Origin: Megascapheus bottae
Lineage: Eukaryota; Chordata; Mammalia; Rodentia; Geomyidae
Assembly (NCBI GenBank): GCA_024803745.1
Contig: JANJXV010000016.1
Span: forward strand, 44,641,263 to 44,705,262
Direction of reading: 5' to 3'
Length of the DNA: 64,000 nucleotides
The translations under genes and the position numbers were made by a program. The notes under the pieces are model-generated. The model searched no databases and was not told the DNA's origin. It was given only the letters and a program-made list of their open reading frames with translations. Below, in pieces: positions 34,922-46,720 of the stretch; within the stretch, counting starts at the first letter, position 1; the number at the start of each line of letters is the position of its first letter.

Positions 34922-36900
34922 TTGGGTTTTCTAGCAGATGGTGCCTTGAGATTGCTCTTCTCATTTTATTCCACAATTTCGTTTGTTTTGCATTCTATTA
35001 TTTTTTGGCAAAAGTAACATTCTAATGGATACCAAAAATGAGTCATGGCCACTGTCATAGCGACCCATGCGTCCATATTTATTTTGACACGGTGTGCTGC
35101 TTCGGCTCCCCTTTCTCTCTCGCGTGCACCTGCAGCTGCAGCCCAGGAGAAGCATCAATGTCCTTTTTCTTCTTGTCATCGACTAAAAGATGCCCACCCA
35201 GGTTGTCACAAGGCCCAGGATCTGTGGAGCCCATTCCAAGTCAGAACAGCTGGACTGAAATACAGTGACCCGCAGTCCCTCCTGCGCTGCAGGGCGGATG
35301 GCGGCCGTCCTTCCCGGGGCTGGGCCTGGTGAGCTGGCTTGCTACGAGGTAACAGATGCAGTAAATAAGTGAACACTGACGCAGCCCACGGCCACAATTC
35401 TTCTGAAGGTAGACAGAAAGTCATCTGGACTCGTGTTTATTTGGGAGTTTGTGTGACTAATGAATACAGCCCCAGTGTATCTTGTTCCAAACAAAACGGT
35501 AATGGCCTTTTGTTGTTTAAGTAAGAATAATGTGGGTCGGCACTATCGATCTACTTTATCAGAGACAATAATTGGGCTCCAGCAGACACATTTTTAAAAC
35601 TTTATCTCCCTTTCTGTACACAAAACTTCAGAAGAAAGCCTCGAACAGCAGGTCAAGACTCCATTAATATCCAAAGAAAAGGGAAAAGAAGAATCCTGTT
35701 TCACATCGCCTGGAGGCCTAAAATGATGCCATTACCTCGGGGACAGAGAGAAAGCCCACTCAGGTTTTCCATTACTGCATTCGCAGCTGCGGTGTGAATC
35801 ACCTTCTCTAATCGACGGCACGGGAGGTGGTGGAGGCGGCAGGTTACTAAAGGAAGGACGGGTGTAGGGCATACAGAGTTGTGACACACAGCAAGAGGGT
35901 GAGCGGCCCGGGTGCAGACACCCCCTTGGCAGGGACACAGCGAGAGGGACAGACCCACCGCCCGCAGCTGAATCCTGGGGTACCAAGACTCAGAGGCCAG
36001 ACCCAGGCGTGAGCACAGGATCAGGTGGGCGTGCCCATTGGGAAAGGAGGGACATGGAGTCCCTTGAAAAGTTCCAATTTTCTACTGTCACTCACTAGGG
36101 AGGTGCTTTGCTCGCCCCTTTGGCCGGGCGCCTTCCCTCCGGTGCCAGGGCCCCGGAGCCTGGCCCCCTCTGGGTGTGACTTGTGCACCTGTGAGGGGCC
36201 GTGGCTGGGACCCTTCCCTCCCTCGTTGCTCAGAGGCGTCTGAACTGCCCAGTGCCCCCCACCCGGGCGCCTCTCCCTTTCCCGGTTTGCACTCACCTTC
36301 GTTCACGATGGCAGCAAACATTCTCCAGCTTTCTCAGCTGCAGTGCTCCACACACATTCTGCTCTTCCAGAGCCAGTGATGGCCGTGCCAGGTTCTCAGG
36401 GCCGTTCAGCCTCTCTGGAGGGCCCGTGGGTTCCTGAGAGGTGCAGAGGCAGAAGGCGCGCCCCGTCTCCCTCCCAGTGTGGGGAGGACTGAGAAGCCAG
36501 GGCAGGTGGGTTTGCGATGATCCTCCCTCTTCAGAAGGGCTGAAACCCTGGCTTCCGGAGGGCCTGGGGAGGGTCTGCAGGGGAAGGGCTCCCGGCTGGC
36601 ACTAAAGGCAAGGTTGGCAGGCTCAGCTCAGAGCCACTGTGGCCGTGTGGCCTCCTCTCCACCAGCATGAAGACAATAGCAGGCACAATTCTGTTTCTCA
36701 GCAGATGCAACCTTCTTTTCCATTGAAGAGATGGTGAGCTGCCTTTGGGGAGGGAGAGGCTCGCCAGAGAGAGTGCTGCACCCCAGGGGATTCTGAAGAA
36801 ATAAGTCAAACATAGACCATCCCTTACGTCCACCTCGTTGAAAACAACTCAGTCCTTCCTGACATGTGCCTAGAAGTCATGGATGTTTTATTTTCAAACG
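34922..36900. other. Spacer, no recognisable gene
   Basis: Unique sequence, GC-rich at 35700-36830. Frames of 60-100 codons on both strands overlap and have no recognisable domain. Nothing else could be supported. Confidence 0.5.
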
Positions 36901-37057
36901 TTAAAAACCCATAAGTGGGGGGTGGGGGAGGGTAATGGGGACCAAGACATGTGAAAGGGTATCAATGTATGGGAATTAATGCACCTTCTGTCTGGCAAAT
37001 ATCATGTAACCCTTTTATTAATTACAATAAAAATATTTTTTTAAAACCCCGTAAGTG
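36901..37057 (+). mobile_element. Very short LINE-1 3' end with target duplication
   Basis: A L1 tail of about 120 bp (36918-37040) is nearly identical to the distal part of 33727-33919: GGGGACCAAGACATGTGAAA, GGGTATCAATGTATGGGAAT, TGGCAAATATCATGTAACCC, then ATTACAATAAAAATA and a T/A-rich tail. It is flanked by TTAAAAACCCATAAGTG (36901-36917) and TTAAAACCCCGTAAGTG (37041-37057), 15 of 17 identical, beginning at a TT/AAAA nick site. The high similarity to the other copy suggests the same young L1 subfamily. Confidence 0.88.
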
Positions 37058-40000
37058 ACTGCATCATTGTATGTTTGTATCTGTAGTTGAAATCCGACAT
37101 TTTCAGGGAACTAGATGATAATTAGAATCGGAGACCCCACATGAAGCTGGAGCCAGAAGTGCAGACAGGAATATGTGGACTGTTCTGTGGCGCTGGAACC
37201 TGAAGGGAGGCTTTGGACAAGCCGTCGGGTGCTCTGTGCCAGCGAGGACGCGGCGACTCCGTCCGGCCAGGACGCAGGCTGGCGGAGATGCTGCAGCCTG
37301 CCTGGCCCCACACGGCAACTCTCACACGTGAGCCAGCTAATTTCTAACGGCAAGGGCCATAAACAGGCAATTTCTACCAGCAAATGAGAAAGAAATGAGC
37401 TCCCGCCTCAGGAGAACGGGTTTCCATGGCAGCCAGCAGAGCTCGTGTCTGGTAGCCGTACCAGTGAGGTCCAGAGCAAGGACCACCGGTGACCCCGAGT
37501 GGAGGGGTGCACGGGCGGGGTGCCGGCCTCGCAGACCAGCCTGAGTGGGGATGGAGAGCCGCGTGGATGCGGGGACCGTCACACACAGCGCAGCCCCGGA
37601 CGCCCTCGTCAGCCTAAAAAACCCCGGAGCTAAGTCGGAGGGAAAAGAGTCGCTGTCCAAACTGAATCCAAATGAGCACCTGACAACGCCAAAACCAGGG
37701 TGCGCAGGGCCCCGTGTCACACCAGGAAAGGGCGCCTAAGATGGGGGCCCTCGGGCCACGAGCACAGCCCACAGGAAGGCGTGTGTCAGGATGTGGTGTC
37801 AGGATGTGGTCACACGTCTGGGGACTGCGGGGAGCGAGGGGGCTGGAGGAAGGAGAGAGCGTCGGGAGCCTGTTTCGTGCAGGGCGTGCTTCTCGTGTGG
37901 ACTGTACGGGGGCCACGCTGCATGCATGTGTGTGGGACCAAGTCTCCACGAGGAGGCACCGGGCCAGGTGCAGGGCAGGCCAAGGGATGGAAGGGTGAGG
38001 GCAGCAGAGCCGTGGCGCCATGCCTCCCGGGACCCAGCAGGGCTGGTGCCCCCACTCCAGCGCTCGTCTGGTTCATTTCTGAGGTGCTGCGCTCCTGAGG
38101 ACCTGGTTCGGCGGGGCGGGGCGGGGCGGGGCCGTCCGCCTGGAGCCTGGTGTCCGGGACACGGCCAGCATTGAGATGAATCACGTGCAATTTCTGGACC
38201 ATGTTCCAGTGCTTCCACCTGGGAGGCATGAGCACAAAGCAAACTGCTCGTCCTTCAAGTGCCCTCGGCGTTTGTCACAGCCGCAGCATGGCACCCAGTG
38301 CCGTCCACCACTGGAGCCCTCTCCACACAGCAGGGACCCCGTACCCCTCCTGGCTTTGCAGGCATGGGCTGCTCAGAGAGCACAGCATCCTTCACAGTGT
38401 GGTGGGCCTCCGGTGGAGAAGATGGAGGCAGCAGACCACCAGGAGAGGCTCCTGGGTCTCTCCCCTGTTCCCCCCCCCGCCCCGCTAGGAGGGTGAAGGA
38501 CGGATCTGGAATCAATCACCCCGGCCTATGGCACAGGGTGGGTTGCAGTCCCGTGGCGGCCATCCCTCTTAAAGGACCAGTTTGGGTTCAGAGATGTACA
38601 CAGAACCCACGAGATGATAAAGACAAAGGGCGGAGCCATACAGCCCAAAAGCTAGGGATGTGTGGTGAGCAGAGGCTGGCAGAGGGTGGAAGAGAACTCT
38701 CCCCTGGTGGCAGGAGGAGGCGAGGCCCGCTGACAGCCTCAAACCTGTGGTGTCTGCAATCGTGCCATTGAACTTCCACCACTCTCCACAGCGCAGTGTC
38801 AATCCAGAACTCCCAGGAGCAGTGAGAGCGTCTGGCACGGTGGAGGGGGGGGGGGAAGCCATGGGTAAAGAAGCCCGATCCCAGCAGGGATCAGAATTCT
38901 GATACTGAAGGCAGAGCTGCATGCTGGGAGTGGAAGCCACCCTGGGGCTTGACAAGGAGCAAAGCCAAGCCCTGGGGGAGGAGCCGGGCAGCGGCGCCTC
39001 TGGCTCTGGTTGGGAAGTCTCATGGGCTCTGAGCTCTGTGCCCCCCGCTTCTCCCTATAACCCCATTACTCCAGACATGCTCAGGACACACCATGAGGTG
39101 TCTCCACCGGAGAGGCGGCTGTCATGGATTCCTTCCCCAGGCAGGACTCTCCTCCCCTGTTCTCCCATATTCTTCCTGGCCCTGGAGAGTGGTAGACATA
39201 GGAAAACCTCATGAAAGCAGAAAGGAAACACCTCACCAGAGACCCCCCTGCCGGGGGGCTCCTCCCCGCCGGGGGCTTCCCTCTCTGTGTGGCTGCTGGA
39301 CTGCTGGACATGGTGGAACAGCAGGTTCGAAACATGGATGGATTGCCAGAGAATGAATTCCTACCTTCAGCATGGAACAATCCAGCCTATAAAATCACCA
39401 TTATTACTCAGCTGTGGCATCGTGTCCTCCTGCAGACATGCGTGGAGAACGGGGGCTGTAGGCGTGACCGTGGCCGCAGGCTGTGGGCTCGCCGGCTCTT
39501 GAAACCCACACATGAAGAAGCGTTTTCATTAACCTTCTCTCCAAAACCATTTAGTGCAGAGCTCTGCAGGACCGTGTTCTTTATAAGAAGTATTGGTTTT
39601 CCATTACCTGCCCTAACGCGCTGGGTGGTGTGTCTGCCACCTAATGCACGCGTTTGTCTTACACGATCCAGGTGTGTTTTATCTCCCTCGCCAGGGGGCC
39701 AGGCTGGGCCTGACTCTGCTCCCCACACCCGTGATATGTTATTAGGGTCCCCCGAGCCTCTCCTCACAGACCTCCAGTGGCTCCTGCTCACCCGCCAGCA
39801 GAATGGGGCACAGTGTTGGGAGGTGGCCCTGCTGAGCTGGGGTCCCATCCCTGCCCTGGCATCTCTTGTGTGCTGGCCCCGCCCGCCCTCAGGAAAAACT
39901 GACATAGACAAGGGTGACCCCTGGCTGGGCTTCAGAACCTGGTCTTTCCCATAAAATGTGTAATTTCCACATTATGGAGCTGTGTCAGGGAAAGGAAGTG

Positions 40001-41473
40001 AAGTCTCTCCCCTTCCTTTCACAGCGTGGTTTCCATGGGAACGGGCAGGCGAACCCCTGGCTTTTCTCCGAGGCAGCACAGGAAGTCAGCTGACCCTGGG
40101 TTGGTGGAAGGCCATTTCTGTAAGCCCGGTGGAAGGCCTCTGCCTGACAGAGCCTGGCATCCCCGTCTTCCGTCCACGGAAGATGAGCAGTGAGCGGGGC
40201 CGTGAGCTCGGTGCTCACGGGAAGGTAGTTATTCCTCCCACTGCCTTCTTCCTTTCAGCTCCAAACAGCACTATGCTTCTTCGTTTCTTTCCCTTCAAAA
40301 TAATAGATCTGGCCACTGGCCTCTAATTAAAAAGAAGACAGGTATTAACTCTCAGAATACTACAAGACCATAAACTTCTGTAAGACAAGTAGCCGTAATT
40401 GATAAATAAGCGCCGAGGAAATACGCGGTATTTATCTAAATCCTTGTCTCTGGCTGCCGTTTCCTCCTCACACACTGTCGAGGTAAATTGAGTCCAATTC
40501 TGGCCCCTTTAGAAGCGCCTCTCTTTCTCCCAGGCTGTGGGGGTTTCCAGTATGTCCTCAGAGCAGGGTGGGGTCAGGACACTGAAGATGCCGAGAGCAG
40601 GATGGGTTGGGGGGGGGAGGTGGCCGAGCACGGGACGCAGAGGTGAGGCAGCCTCCGCTGGAGGCTGCGTGAATCGAGGGCAGGACCAGATGTCCAGGTG
40701 AGGGATTCTCGAGCCAGGCCGTTGACGGGAGCCTCGGGAGATGAGGACAGACCAGAGGTGACTCAGGCTGGGCAGAGCAGGTCTCAGAGGAGGCTTAACA
40801 CTGATTCTCCCTCAGTATTGACTTCAGGGATTTGATTGTTCCCAAATCTCTCATCTGTCTAAAGTGGGAAAAGCCCCGAGAGTGGAAATGAAAGATTGAT
40901 TTCCTTTCGATCCAGTAACGTAGCCAACAGAGACCCAGGATGTGGGTTTGCTTGAGAACAAAGGCCAGCCAGCACTGGCCGAAAGCTGGGTTCTAAGGAT
41001 GAGACAGGGCAAGTGACAGGCCCTCTTCCTCAGGAACCCTGGAGCGGGAGGCAGGCTCTCCACTGGCAATTACAGGCAGATTGAAGAGAAGCACTTTTCA
41101 AACGATGAAGAATGGAGGAAGATCATCCTCAAAACTCAGGCAAAACTGGGGACCAGAGAACAATTCACTGTCCTAACACGAAGAACCTTTTAAACACAGG
41201 CTGTCAGTCACCCTAAATACAACAAGGCACTGCCTGTAGGAAAGGAGAGACGAAAGCCATGCGGAGAAACAGGCAGAGATGAAAACTGAGATAGGCAAGA
41301 TGAGAAAATGACCCATAGAAACGGAACCAGAGAGCAGGGGTGTCAGTGGCTAGGGGCTGAAGCTGTGAGATGAGTCCCAAGGTCACTGCAACGGCTCTGC
41401 TGCCGCCAGCAGAACAGGTGAACCAGAAACCAGCACCACTCTCCACGGATTGTGCACATGCTTAAGAAGGATC
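37058..41473. other. Long GC-rich spacer without a recognised gene
   Basis: GC-rich, with scattered CpG around 37480-38140, and no interspersed repeat I can name. It holds homopolymer G at about 38845-38855, a GGGGC run at 38112-38132 and a 13-bp direct repeat GTCAGGATGTGGT at 37784-37809. The longest frame is 247 codons (39211-39954, plus); it has no domain I recognise and another 167-codon frame lies opposite it. A gene fragment cannot be ruled out by eye. Confidence 0.45.
38112..38132. repeat. GGGGC x 4 run, potential G-quadruplex / GC boxes
   Basis: Four consecutive GGGGC pentamers on the plus strand. Four runs of four G separated by single C fit a compact G-quadruplex, and GGGGCGGGGC contains the Sp1-type GGGCGG core. 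It lies in GC-rich sequence but I see no promoter or transcript start to go with it. Confidence 0.75.
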
Positions 41474-41498
41474 CTTTCTTTCTTTCTTTCTTTCTTTT

Positions 41499-41540
<42 letters not shown>
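41474..41540. repeat. (TTTC)n microsatellite
   Basis: About 16-17 TTTC/CTTT tetramers with one interruption (TTTTTC) near 41495. A simple microsatellite. Confidence 0.95.
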
Positions 41541-41541
<1 letters not shown>

Positions 41542-43039
41542 AATTGTTGTTACTATCTTCAGGGAGTTGTACAGAGGGGATTAAAACATTATTAGTTTAA
41601 AAGCATACGTACAATTGATTTTATTTACAGAAAGGTTCGATTCTGACATCCTCATGAGAACCACTGCAAACAGACTGCAATGTCTACTGTCCTGACTGTA
41701 ACATCTACAAACAGCCCAGAAATAATATCCCTCCATGCACCTGTTTGTGTATTATTCTTTCTAGGCAAATTCAAGACAAGTATCGTTTCACATCAATGTA
41801 TTTTTTCCAATAAGTATTTCAAGTGGATTAGGGCTTTTAAAGTTCATATTTGCACAAAAAAGGATCGGCAGGCAGAAATACAATATTAATAATGGTGACG
41901 TGGTGACGATGCTTTAAAAAAATTATACACTACTCTTTTCCCTAAATGTCTGAAGGAAGTACAGGCTTATTGCCAGCTAATACCATTTGTGAGGCAAAGT
42001 TTTCTGTCATGCTGCAGGCATCATTAACTGCAGGAAAGGCACTTTTGCATGCTGATGAAATCAATGCTGTGGAGAGCCTGGTAAACCCCAGAATTTGTTT
42101 AATATTTCTCCAGCACTTTTGTTACATTTGACTTCAAGTAGCATCCTTGACATTGGTGAGTTAGAGATGCAGACATTTTACATGGTTCAAGCCGGGTAAA
42201 TGTAGCCTTCACTTAGTAACACGCCCACCCAAACATCAGGTCTACCAGGGTGGGGGCTTCTGCTCAAGATGGCCTGGAGAGGAGGACTGGTGCCTTCTGT
42301 GGAGCAGATCTATCAAAAATGGTGTCAGAAGTCATAAAACTGCGCTAGCTGAGCACACACACCTTCCATCCCAAGTAACACTGACTTGTGAGCCTACCGC
42401 TGCCGGGGAAATGGAGACACTCACGCAGGTGCATGTCCAGAGCCGGGGGCCCACCCCGAGGCCTGGGCCTCCCTGCGACCCTTCGGATGGGGCGACGGGA
42501 AGTAGGGGAGCTGACCCAGCGGCACGCACAGGCTCCAGATCGATGTGATTTGCAGTTGATTTTGTCTAATGCGCAAAGGTCTACACCTGACTTTCTTTCC
42601 ATCTTGATAATTTCCCCCTGGCTACTAACAATCTGTATCTAATGCTCAAAAAAAAAATCAATTCTCCTGAGAACATTTATTCCTGTTCAGCTTTTGATTT
42701 GTGGGCCAAAGAAAATGATTTTTAAACTTCTGCCCAGGCAGTGGTGTGGCAGAACTGCACAGTTTAAAGAATCGCCGCGCCCCCCAGATGTTTTGATGTA
42801 CAGCGTGTGCAAGAAGATTACTTAGAAAAGCCATTCCTTTCGGTCTGGTGGGTTTTATTTGGGGTGCAGAGAAACTGTTCTGATGTATCTGTAAATTAGA
42901 ATATTCTGTCCCCTGATGGCGTGAGTCTGCACATGATACATAGCGTGAGCTAGCTGGCACTCTTGGCTCATTTTTTGAGCTCTGTGTTTGGGTTTAATGG
43001 TAGCCACGGGCTGTTGGGCAGGTGTCAGTTCGGGATAAT
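41541..43039. other. Spacer, no recognisable feature
   Basis: AT-rich unique sequence at 41541-42350 and mixed sequence after. Frames of 60-100 codons have no recognisable domain. Confidence 0.5.
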
Positions 43040-44023
43040 GACTCAGGGCTGTCCTGGGGTAGCTTCCCTTCTAGTCTGTTCCTTGTGCCGTGTGCTGTCA
43101 TGTCACACGAGCAGAGCACATGCGTGACATGTTCTGATCCTGTCCCCCGCTCCTGTCATCTTGTTTTGCCTGCCTCTCCTCCCCTAGACCCTCCTCTTTC
43201 CAAACACTCCCTCCTTCACGCTCACGTTCCGGTTCTTAAAGTCGAGATTTCACATGGAAGAAAGACACCTGCTCTGTCCGAGCGTCTGAGTCTGGCTTGT
43301 TTTACAGGATGTTTCCCGTGCCCTCCGCTGTCCAGAAAAGCGATCATTTCCTTCTTTATTAGGACTGAGTAGGACTGCGCTGTGTGCATTTGTTATCTCT
43401 TTCCCGTGTCCTTTTCAAAAATGCAGAAGCTACGGTGACCCCGTCATTTCTTTTTGAACACTGTCACTCTTTCCTCCCGCTCTCCCGGGTTTTCTGTCCC
43501 AGTCGCACACACAAGTTGTACAGCTCACTTTCCACAGTGGACGGGAGCCAACACTGCGTGTGTCCACCCTCTCCCTCCCCTCCTGGGTTCTCCCCCCAAG
43601 ACAGACAGGCCAACCCAAGGCACAGGAAACGCAGCTAGAGCAGGAGCAGAGTGAAGCCGTCTGGCTTCCATTTCCTGGAGCTCATCTTGATGAATCTTAT
43701 TTTGTATGACCAGAGGCACCTGGGCGTCGTGCCATCCTGTGGGCCGCCCCAGAGCGTCACGGCCAGTCTCGCCTCCTGAGCACCTGGCATGCCAGCCTGG
43801 GTGCTGGCACAGTGCTCGGGTAAACGGGAGTGTGCAGGTTTCTGTGCCGTGTCGAGGGTCTCTCCTGGGATACATGCCCAGTTACCCATCACACGCCTTC
43901 CACTCCCATTTCCATGTGCCTGCCAGAGCCTCCTCAACGCCTCCTCAGCGTCTGGACCTCAGGCCTTCACGACTGGCTTCAGACTCGCAGCCTGACTCAG
44001 GGTTTTATTCCCTGTTTGCAAAA

Positions 44024-44060
44024 GGCACTGAATATTTTTTTCTTTCTTTTTCTTTTCTTC

Positions 44061-44122
<62 letters not shown>

Positions 44123-44316
44123 TAGGGCTTGAACTTGGCCTGGGCTCTGTCCCTGAGCTCTTTAGCTCAAGGCTACCACCTTACCCTTGAGCCAAGCCCC
44201 ACTACCCGTTTTCTCGGAGTTAACTGGAGATAAGAATCTCAGGTCCTTTTGTGCCTGAGCTGGCTTTGAACTTTGATCCTCAGATCTCAGCCACCTGAGT
44301 GGCACTGAATATTTTT
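44024..44316 (-). mobile_element. Composite SINE with 16-bp target duplication
   Basis: The element occupies about 44040-44300. On the minus strand it has the 7SL-like head (CACTCAGGTGGCTGAGATCT, GAGGATCAAAGTTCAAAG), the AGTTAACTCCGAGAAAAC linker region and the tRNA-like half (GTAGCCTTGAGCTAAAGAGC, AAGTTCAAGCCC), ending in an A-tail seen on the plus strand as a (TG)n and T-rich tract. GGCACTGAATATTTTT is duplicated at 44024-44039 and 44301-44316. It is a full-length relative of 10051-10262 inserted into an older L1. Confidence 0.9.
44072..44121. repeat. (GT)25 microsatellite in the SINE tail
   Basis: An uninterrupted run of GT dinucleotides between the T-rich tail and the body of the SINE. 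On the minus strand it reads (CA)n and sits where the A-tail is, the usual way tail microsatellites arise. Confidence 0.95.
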
Positions 44317-44500
44317 ATGTGTATTTTTGAATATCTGTATTCCTTTTGGATACTTTCCAGCTCATTGTGTGTTTATTGATTTTTTGGAGTTTGATTCTGT
44401 TTTAGTTCTTCTTATATTCTCTATATTTGATGGATAGTTGGCCAAGACTTTCTCCCATTCTGTGTATTGCCTCTTCAATCTGGTAATTATTTCACGTGCA

Positions 44501-44503
44501 GTG

Positions 44504-44553
<50 letters not shown>

Positions 44554-44575
44554 TGTGTGTGCGTGTGTGTGTGTG
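44501..44575. repeat. (GT)n microsatellite
   Basis: About 37 GT dinucleotides with single interruptions (GC at 44509 and 44561, AT near 44547), inside the antisense L1 fragment. Confidence 0.95.
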
Positions 44576-44850
44576 AATTTTGTGTGATTCTACTCGTCAA
44601 TTCTTTCGTAGACACTAGGGTCCTATTCGGAACAGTGTGGCCCATGTCTGTATTTCCTGATGCGTTCTTGAGTGGCCTCATAGTTTGGGAACCCGTGCTG
44701 AAGGTTCTGGTCCATTTTGTTGGGTTGGTGCCCGGAGAGAGATGTCCGTGTGATTCTCATCGTCTCCACGGGAATATCTCCCTCCCAGTGCCGCTTTCTC
44801 TGCCATGCTCTTGCCATCTTTGACAACCAAGGCTGTAACTTTTAGGGTCC

Positions 44851-45282
44851 TTTACTCTGCTTCATTGGGGCTATTGCATATGCTTATTTATTTTTCTACT
44901 GTACCTCTGTAATATAAGTGAAAATCTGCAATTGGTTAGGCACTCATTAATTGATGGGATGGCCCAATATTGCTCTTCCTTTACATAACAATGAACTGAA
45001 GGATTGTTTTCACCTTTCTTGTTTAGAGCAAAGCCATCTAGACATGTGAAACTGTCACTGAGAAATGACAGTAACAAAGAAAGAGGTCTGCTTCGAGAAA
45101 CCTGAGAATTATTTCCAGAGTATGGTGGAGAATTTACTAAGGAGATGAAGAAAAATGACAAGGGAAACGGGGTGGAGGACAGTTCCTTCCTTCTGCAGCA
45201 CAGGGCACGGGCCAGAGCTGCGTCCCTGTCATTAACAGACGACACTCAGTGGAAATCGTCACTTAATGTGTCCCAACTTCTC
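44851..45282. other. Spacer, no recognisable feature
   Basis: AT-rich unique sequence. The minus-strand 124-codon frame at 44871-45245 has no recognisable domain. Confidence 0.5.
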
Positions 45283-45470
45283 TTTTCCCTCTTTCTCCTT
45301 CCCTTCGTCTGTGTCCTCCCTCTCCTCCCCCTCCTCCTCCTCCTCTACTTCCTTCTCCTCCTCTTCCTCCTGCTCCTTATTTTCCTCCTCTGTCTCTTCC
45401 TCCTGTTCCTTCTTCTCATCTTCCTCCTCTCTCTCCTCCTCCCCTGCCTCTCCCTCCATCTCCCTCTTCA
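45283..45470. repeat. Polypyrimidine (CTC/CTT)n tract
   Basis: About 190 bp of almost pure pyrimidine built from CTCCTC, CTTCCTC and CTCCTTCC words. The minus strand reads Glu-rich in one frame (72 codons, 45259-45477), a composition artefact. Confidence 0.9.
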
Positions 45471-46416
45471 TAGCCACAGTTTATATCTGGTTAGTTGTTT
45501 GTGATTTCTTGCCTGCCTATAGCATTCTTTTTTTGTCTTTGTCCTCTTTGTAAGAGCATATGTCAGAGAAGAGAAAAGTTTTGTGTGACGGGGGCACGTG
45601 GGCCACATGGAATGGACACAGGATACACCCTGCCCCTGTGCAGTGGCTGGCCTGGGGGACCCGGAATGCCAGGAGATGAAACTCCCGAGTTCCACAAGTG
45701 GCAGAGACACCTGCTCTCCACTTAGTCCCCAAATGAAGCCCGGGTGGATATATTTAAACCTGAAACTCATTTGTAAATGATCGGCACTGTGAAGATTCGA
45801 TCCCTTCTGAAAAGAAGCTTAGAAATGTTCTAAAACATTTAACACTGCATTTTTCCTCATCAAAACGTTGAATTCTTTCGTCCTCGCTGGGTGACGGGAT
45901 GGCAGGCCGTCCATGGCAGTCGCTGACTGAGGCGGGGAGAGGGCCAGGGCAGGAGCTGCCCCCAGGCTGCATCCTGCTGTCCTGGGGCCGCGGGGCTGTG
46001 GAGGCGCAGGTGAGACGCCATGTTCTGGGGCCCATGTACCAAGGTCGAGTGTGACCCCGTTTTCTGGGTGTGGGCACAGAGTTTCCCACGAGCATCAGCC
46101 TGCTCATCTGAGTCGGTCCCTGCCGGTGTGGCTGGGACTGTGGGAAAGCAATGCTGTCCTCGCGTTGATTTCCATCTGAACAACCACAGGGCTGTGCTCT
46201 CTCCACCCACCACCGAGGACAGCATGGAGGGGTCGCCGTGGGACTGAGAACTGCAGACCACTAACGAGAAGCAGCGACGGCCCAAACCACAAATGACACA
46301 GCACGTCAAGTCTCATTCTTGTTAAGCACCCGCGGACTGCTGACGTCTGCCAAGCCCTTCCTAAAATGACCAGCCGAAAGCGTTTCAAGAGGATGCAAAG
46401 CGTAAGCGCAACTCTT
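45471..46416. other. Spacer, no recognisable gene
   Basis: Unique sequence, GC-rich from 45590 on. Overlapping frames of 75-150 codons at 45754-46309 (minus) and 46020-46247 (plus) show no recognisable domain. Confidence 0.5.
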
Positions 46417-46720
46417 CGTTCCTGTCTTGGTCCCTTTGGGGCTGTTAGAGCAGACCACCACACGCGGGGTCATTTCTACAGAAAATAAATGCATTTCTCA
46501 CATCCCAAAGTCGAGGAGTGCAGCCTGAAGGTCAGAGCCCTGGGGACGAGCTCGCCCTGGTGGCTCCCTGGGGGCCGAGGAGCAAGGAAGGGCCTGGCAT
46601 GGGGCCGGGCTGCCTCTGCGTCCTGGGCCACAAGTTTAGCACCTGCTCTCTGCCGCCAGTCAGCATTCTCGTCACCTCAGCCCCATCTCTCTCTTCCTCC
46701 TGGTCACAAGCTGTGAGCAT
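46417..46720. mobile_element. Possible ancient mammalian interspersed repeat
   Basis: The series TTGGTCCCTTTGGGGCTGTT, AGAGCAGACCACCACACGC, AAATAAATGCATTTCTCACA and TCCCAAAGTCGAGGAGTGC resembles the start of a common old mammalian repeat (a 'GTCCATTTGGGCTGCTATAA...CAGAAATTTATTTCTCACAG' type sequence) that I know by text but cannot assign to a family with certainty. It leads directly into array 3. Confidence 0.4.

Larger units (their letters stand above)
43040..44850 (-). mobile_element. Old antisense LINE-1 fragment interrupted by a SINE
   Basis: On the plus strand the text follows L1 distal sequence in antisense. It has the GAGCGTCTGAGTCTGGCTTG and TTCTTTATTAGGACTGAGTA region (43280-43370), the TGGGATACATGCCCAG region (about 43867-43882), then after the SINE ATTCCTTTTGGATACTTTCC, TTCTTCTTATATTCTCTATA and AAGACTTTCTCCCATTCTGT. 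These are known landmarks of the L1 3' half. Divergence is high and frames are destroyed. A young composite SINE (44040-44300) and two (GT)n microsatellites interrupt it. Confidence 0.65.

Noticed and set aside
37480..38140. CpG island / promoter
   Set aside because: CpG is present but scattered, and no gene or transcript start is recognisable; an observed/expected calculation was not made.
39211..39954. 247-codon plus-strand frame as a gene
   Set aside because: It has no recognisable domain, lies in GC-rich DNA opposite a 167-codon frame, and shows no splice or promoter context. Homology search would decide; none could be run.
45259..45553. Glu-rich and Ser-rich frames
   Set aside because: They are translations of a polypyrimidine tract.
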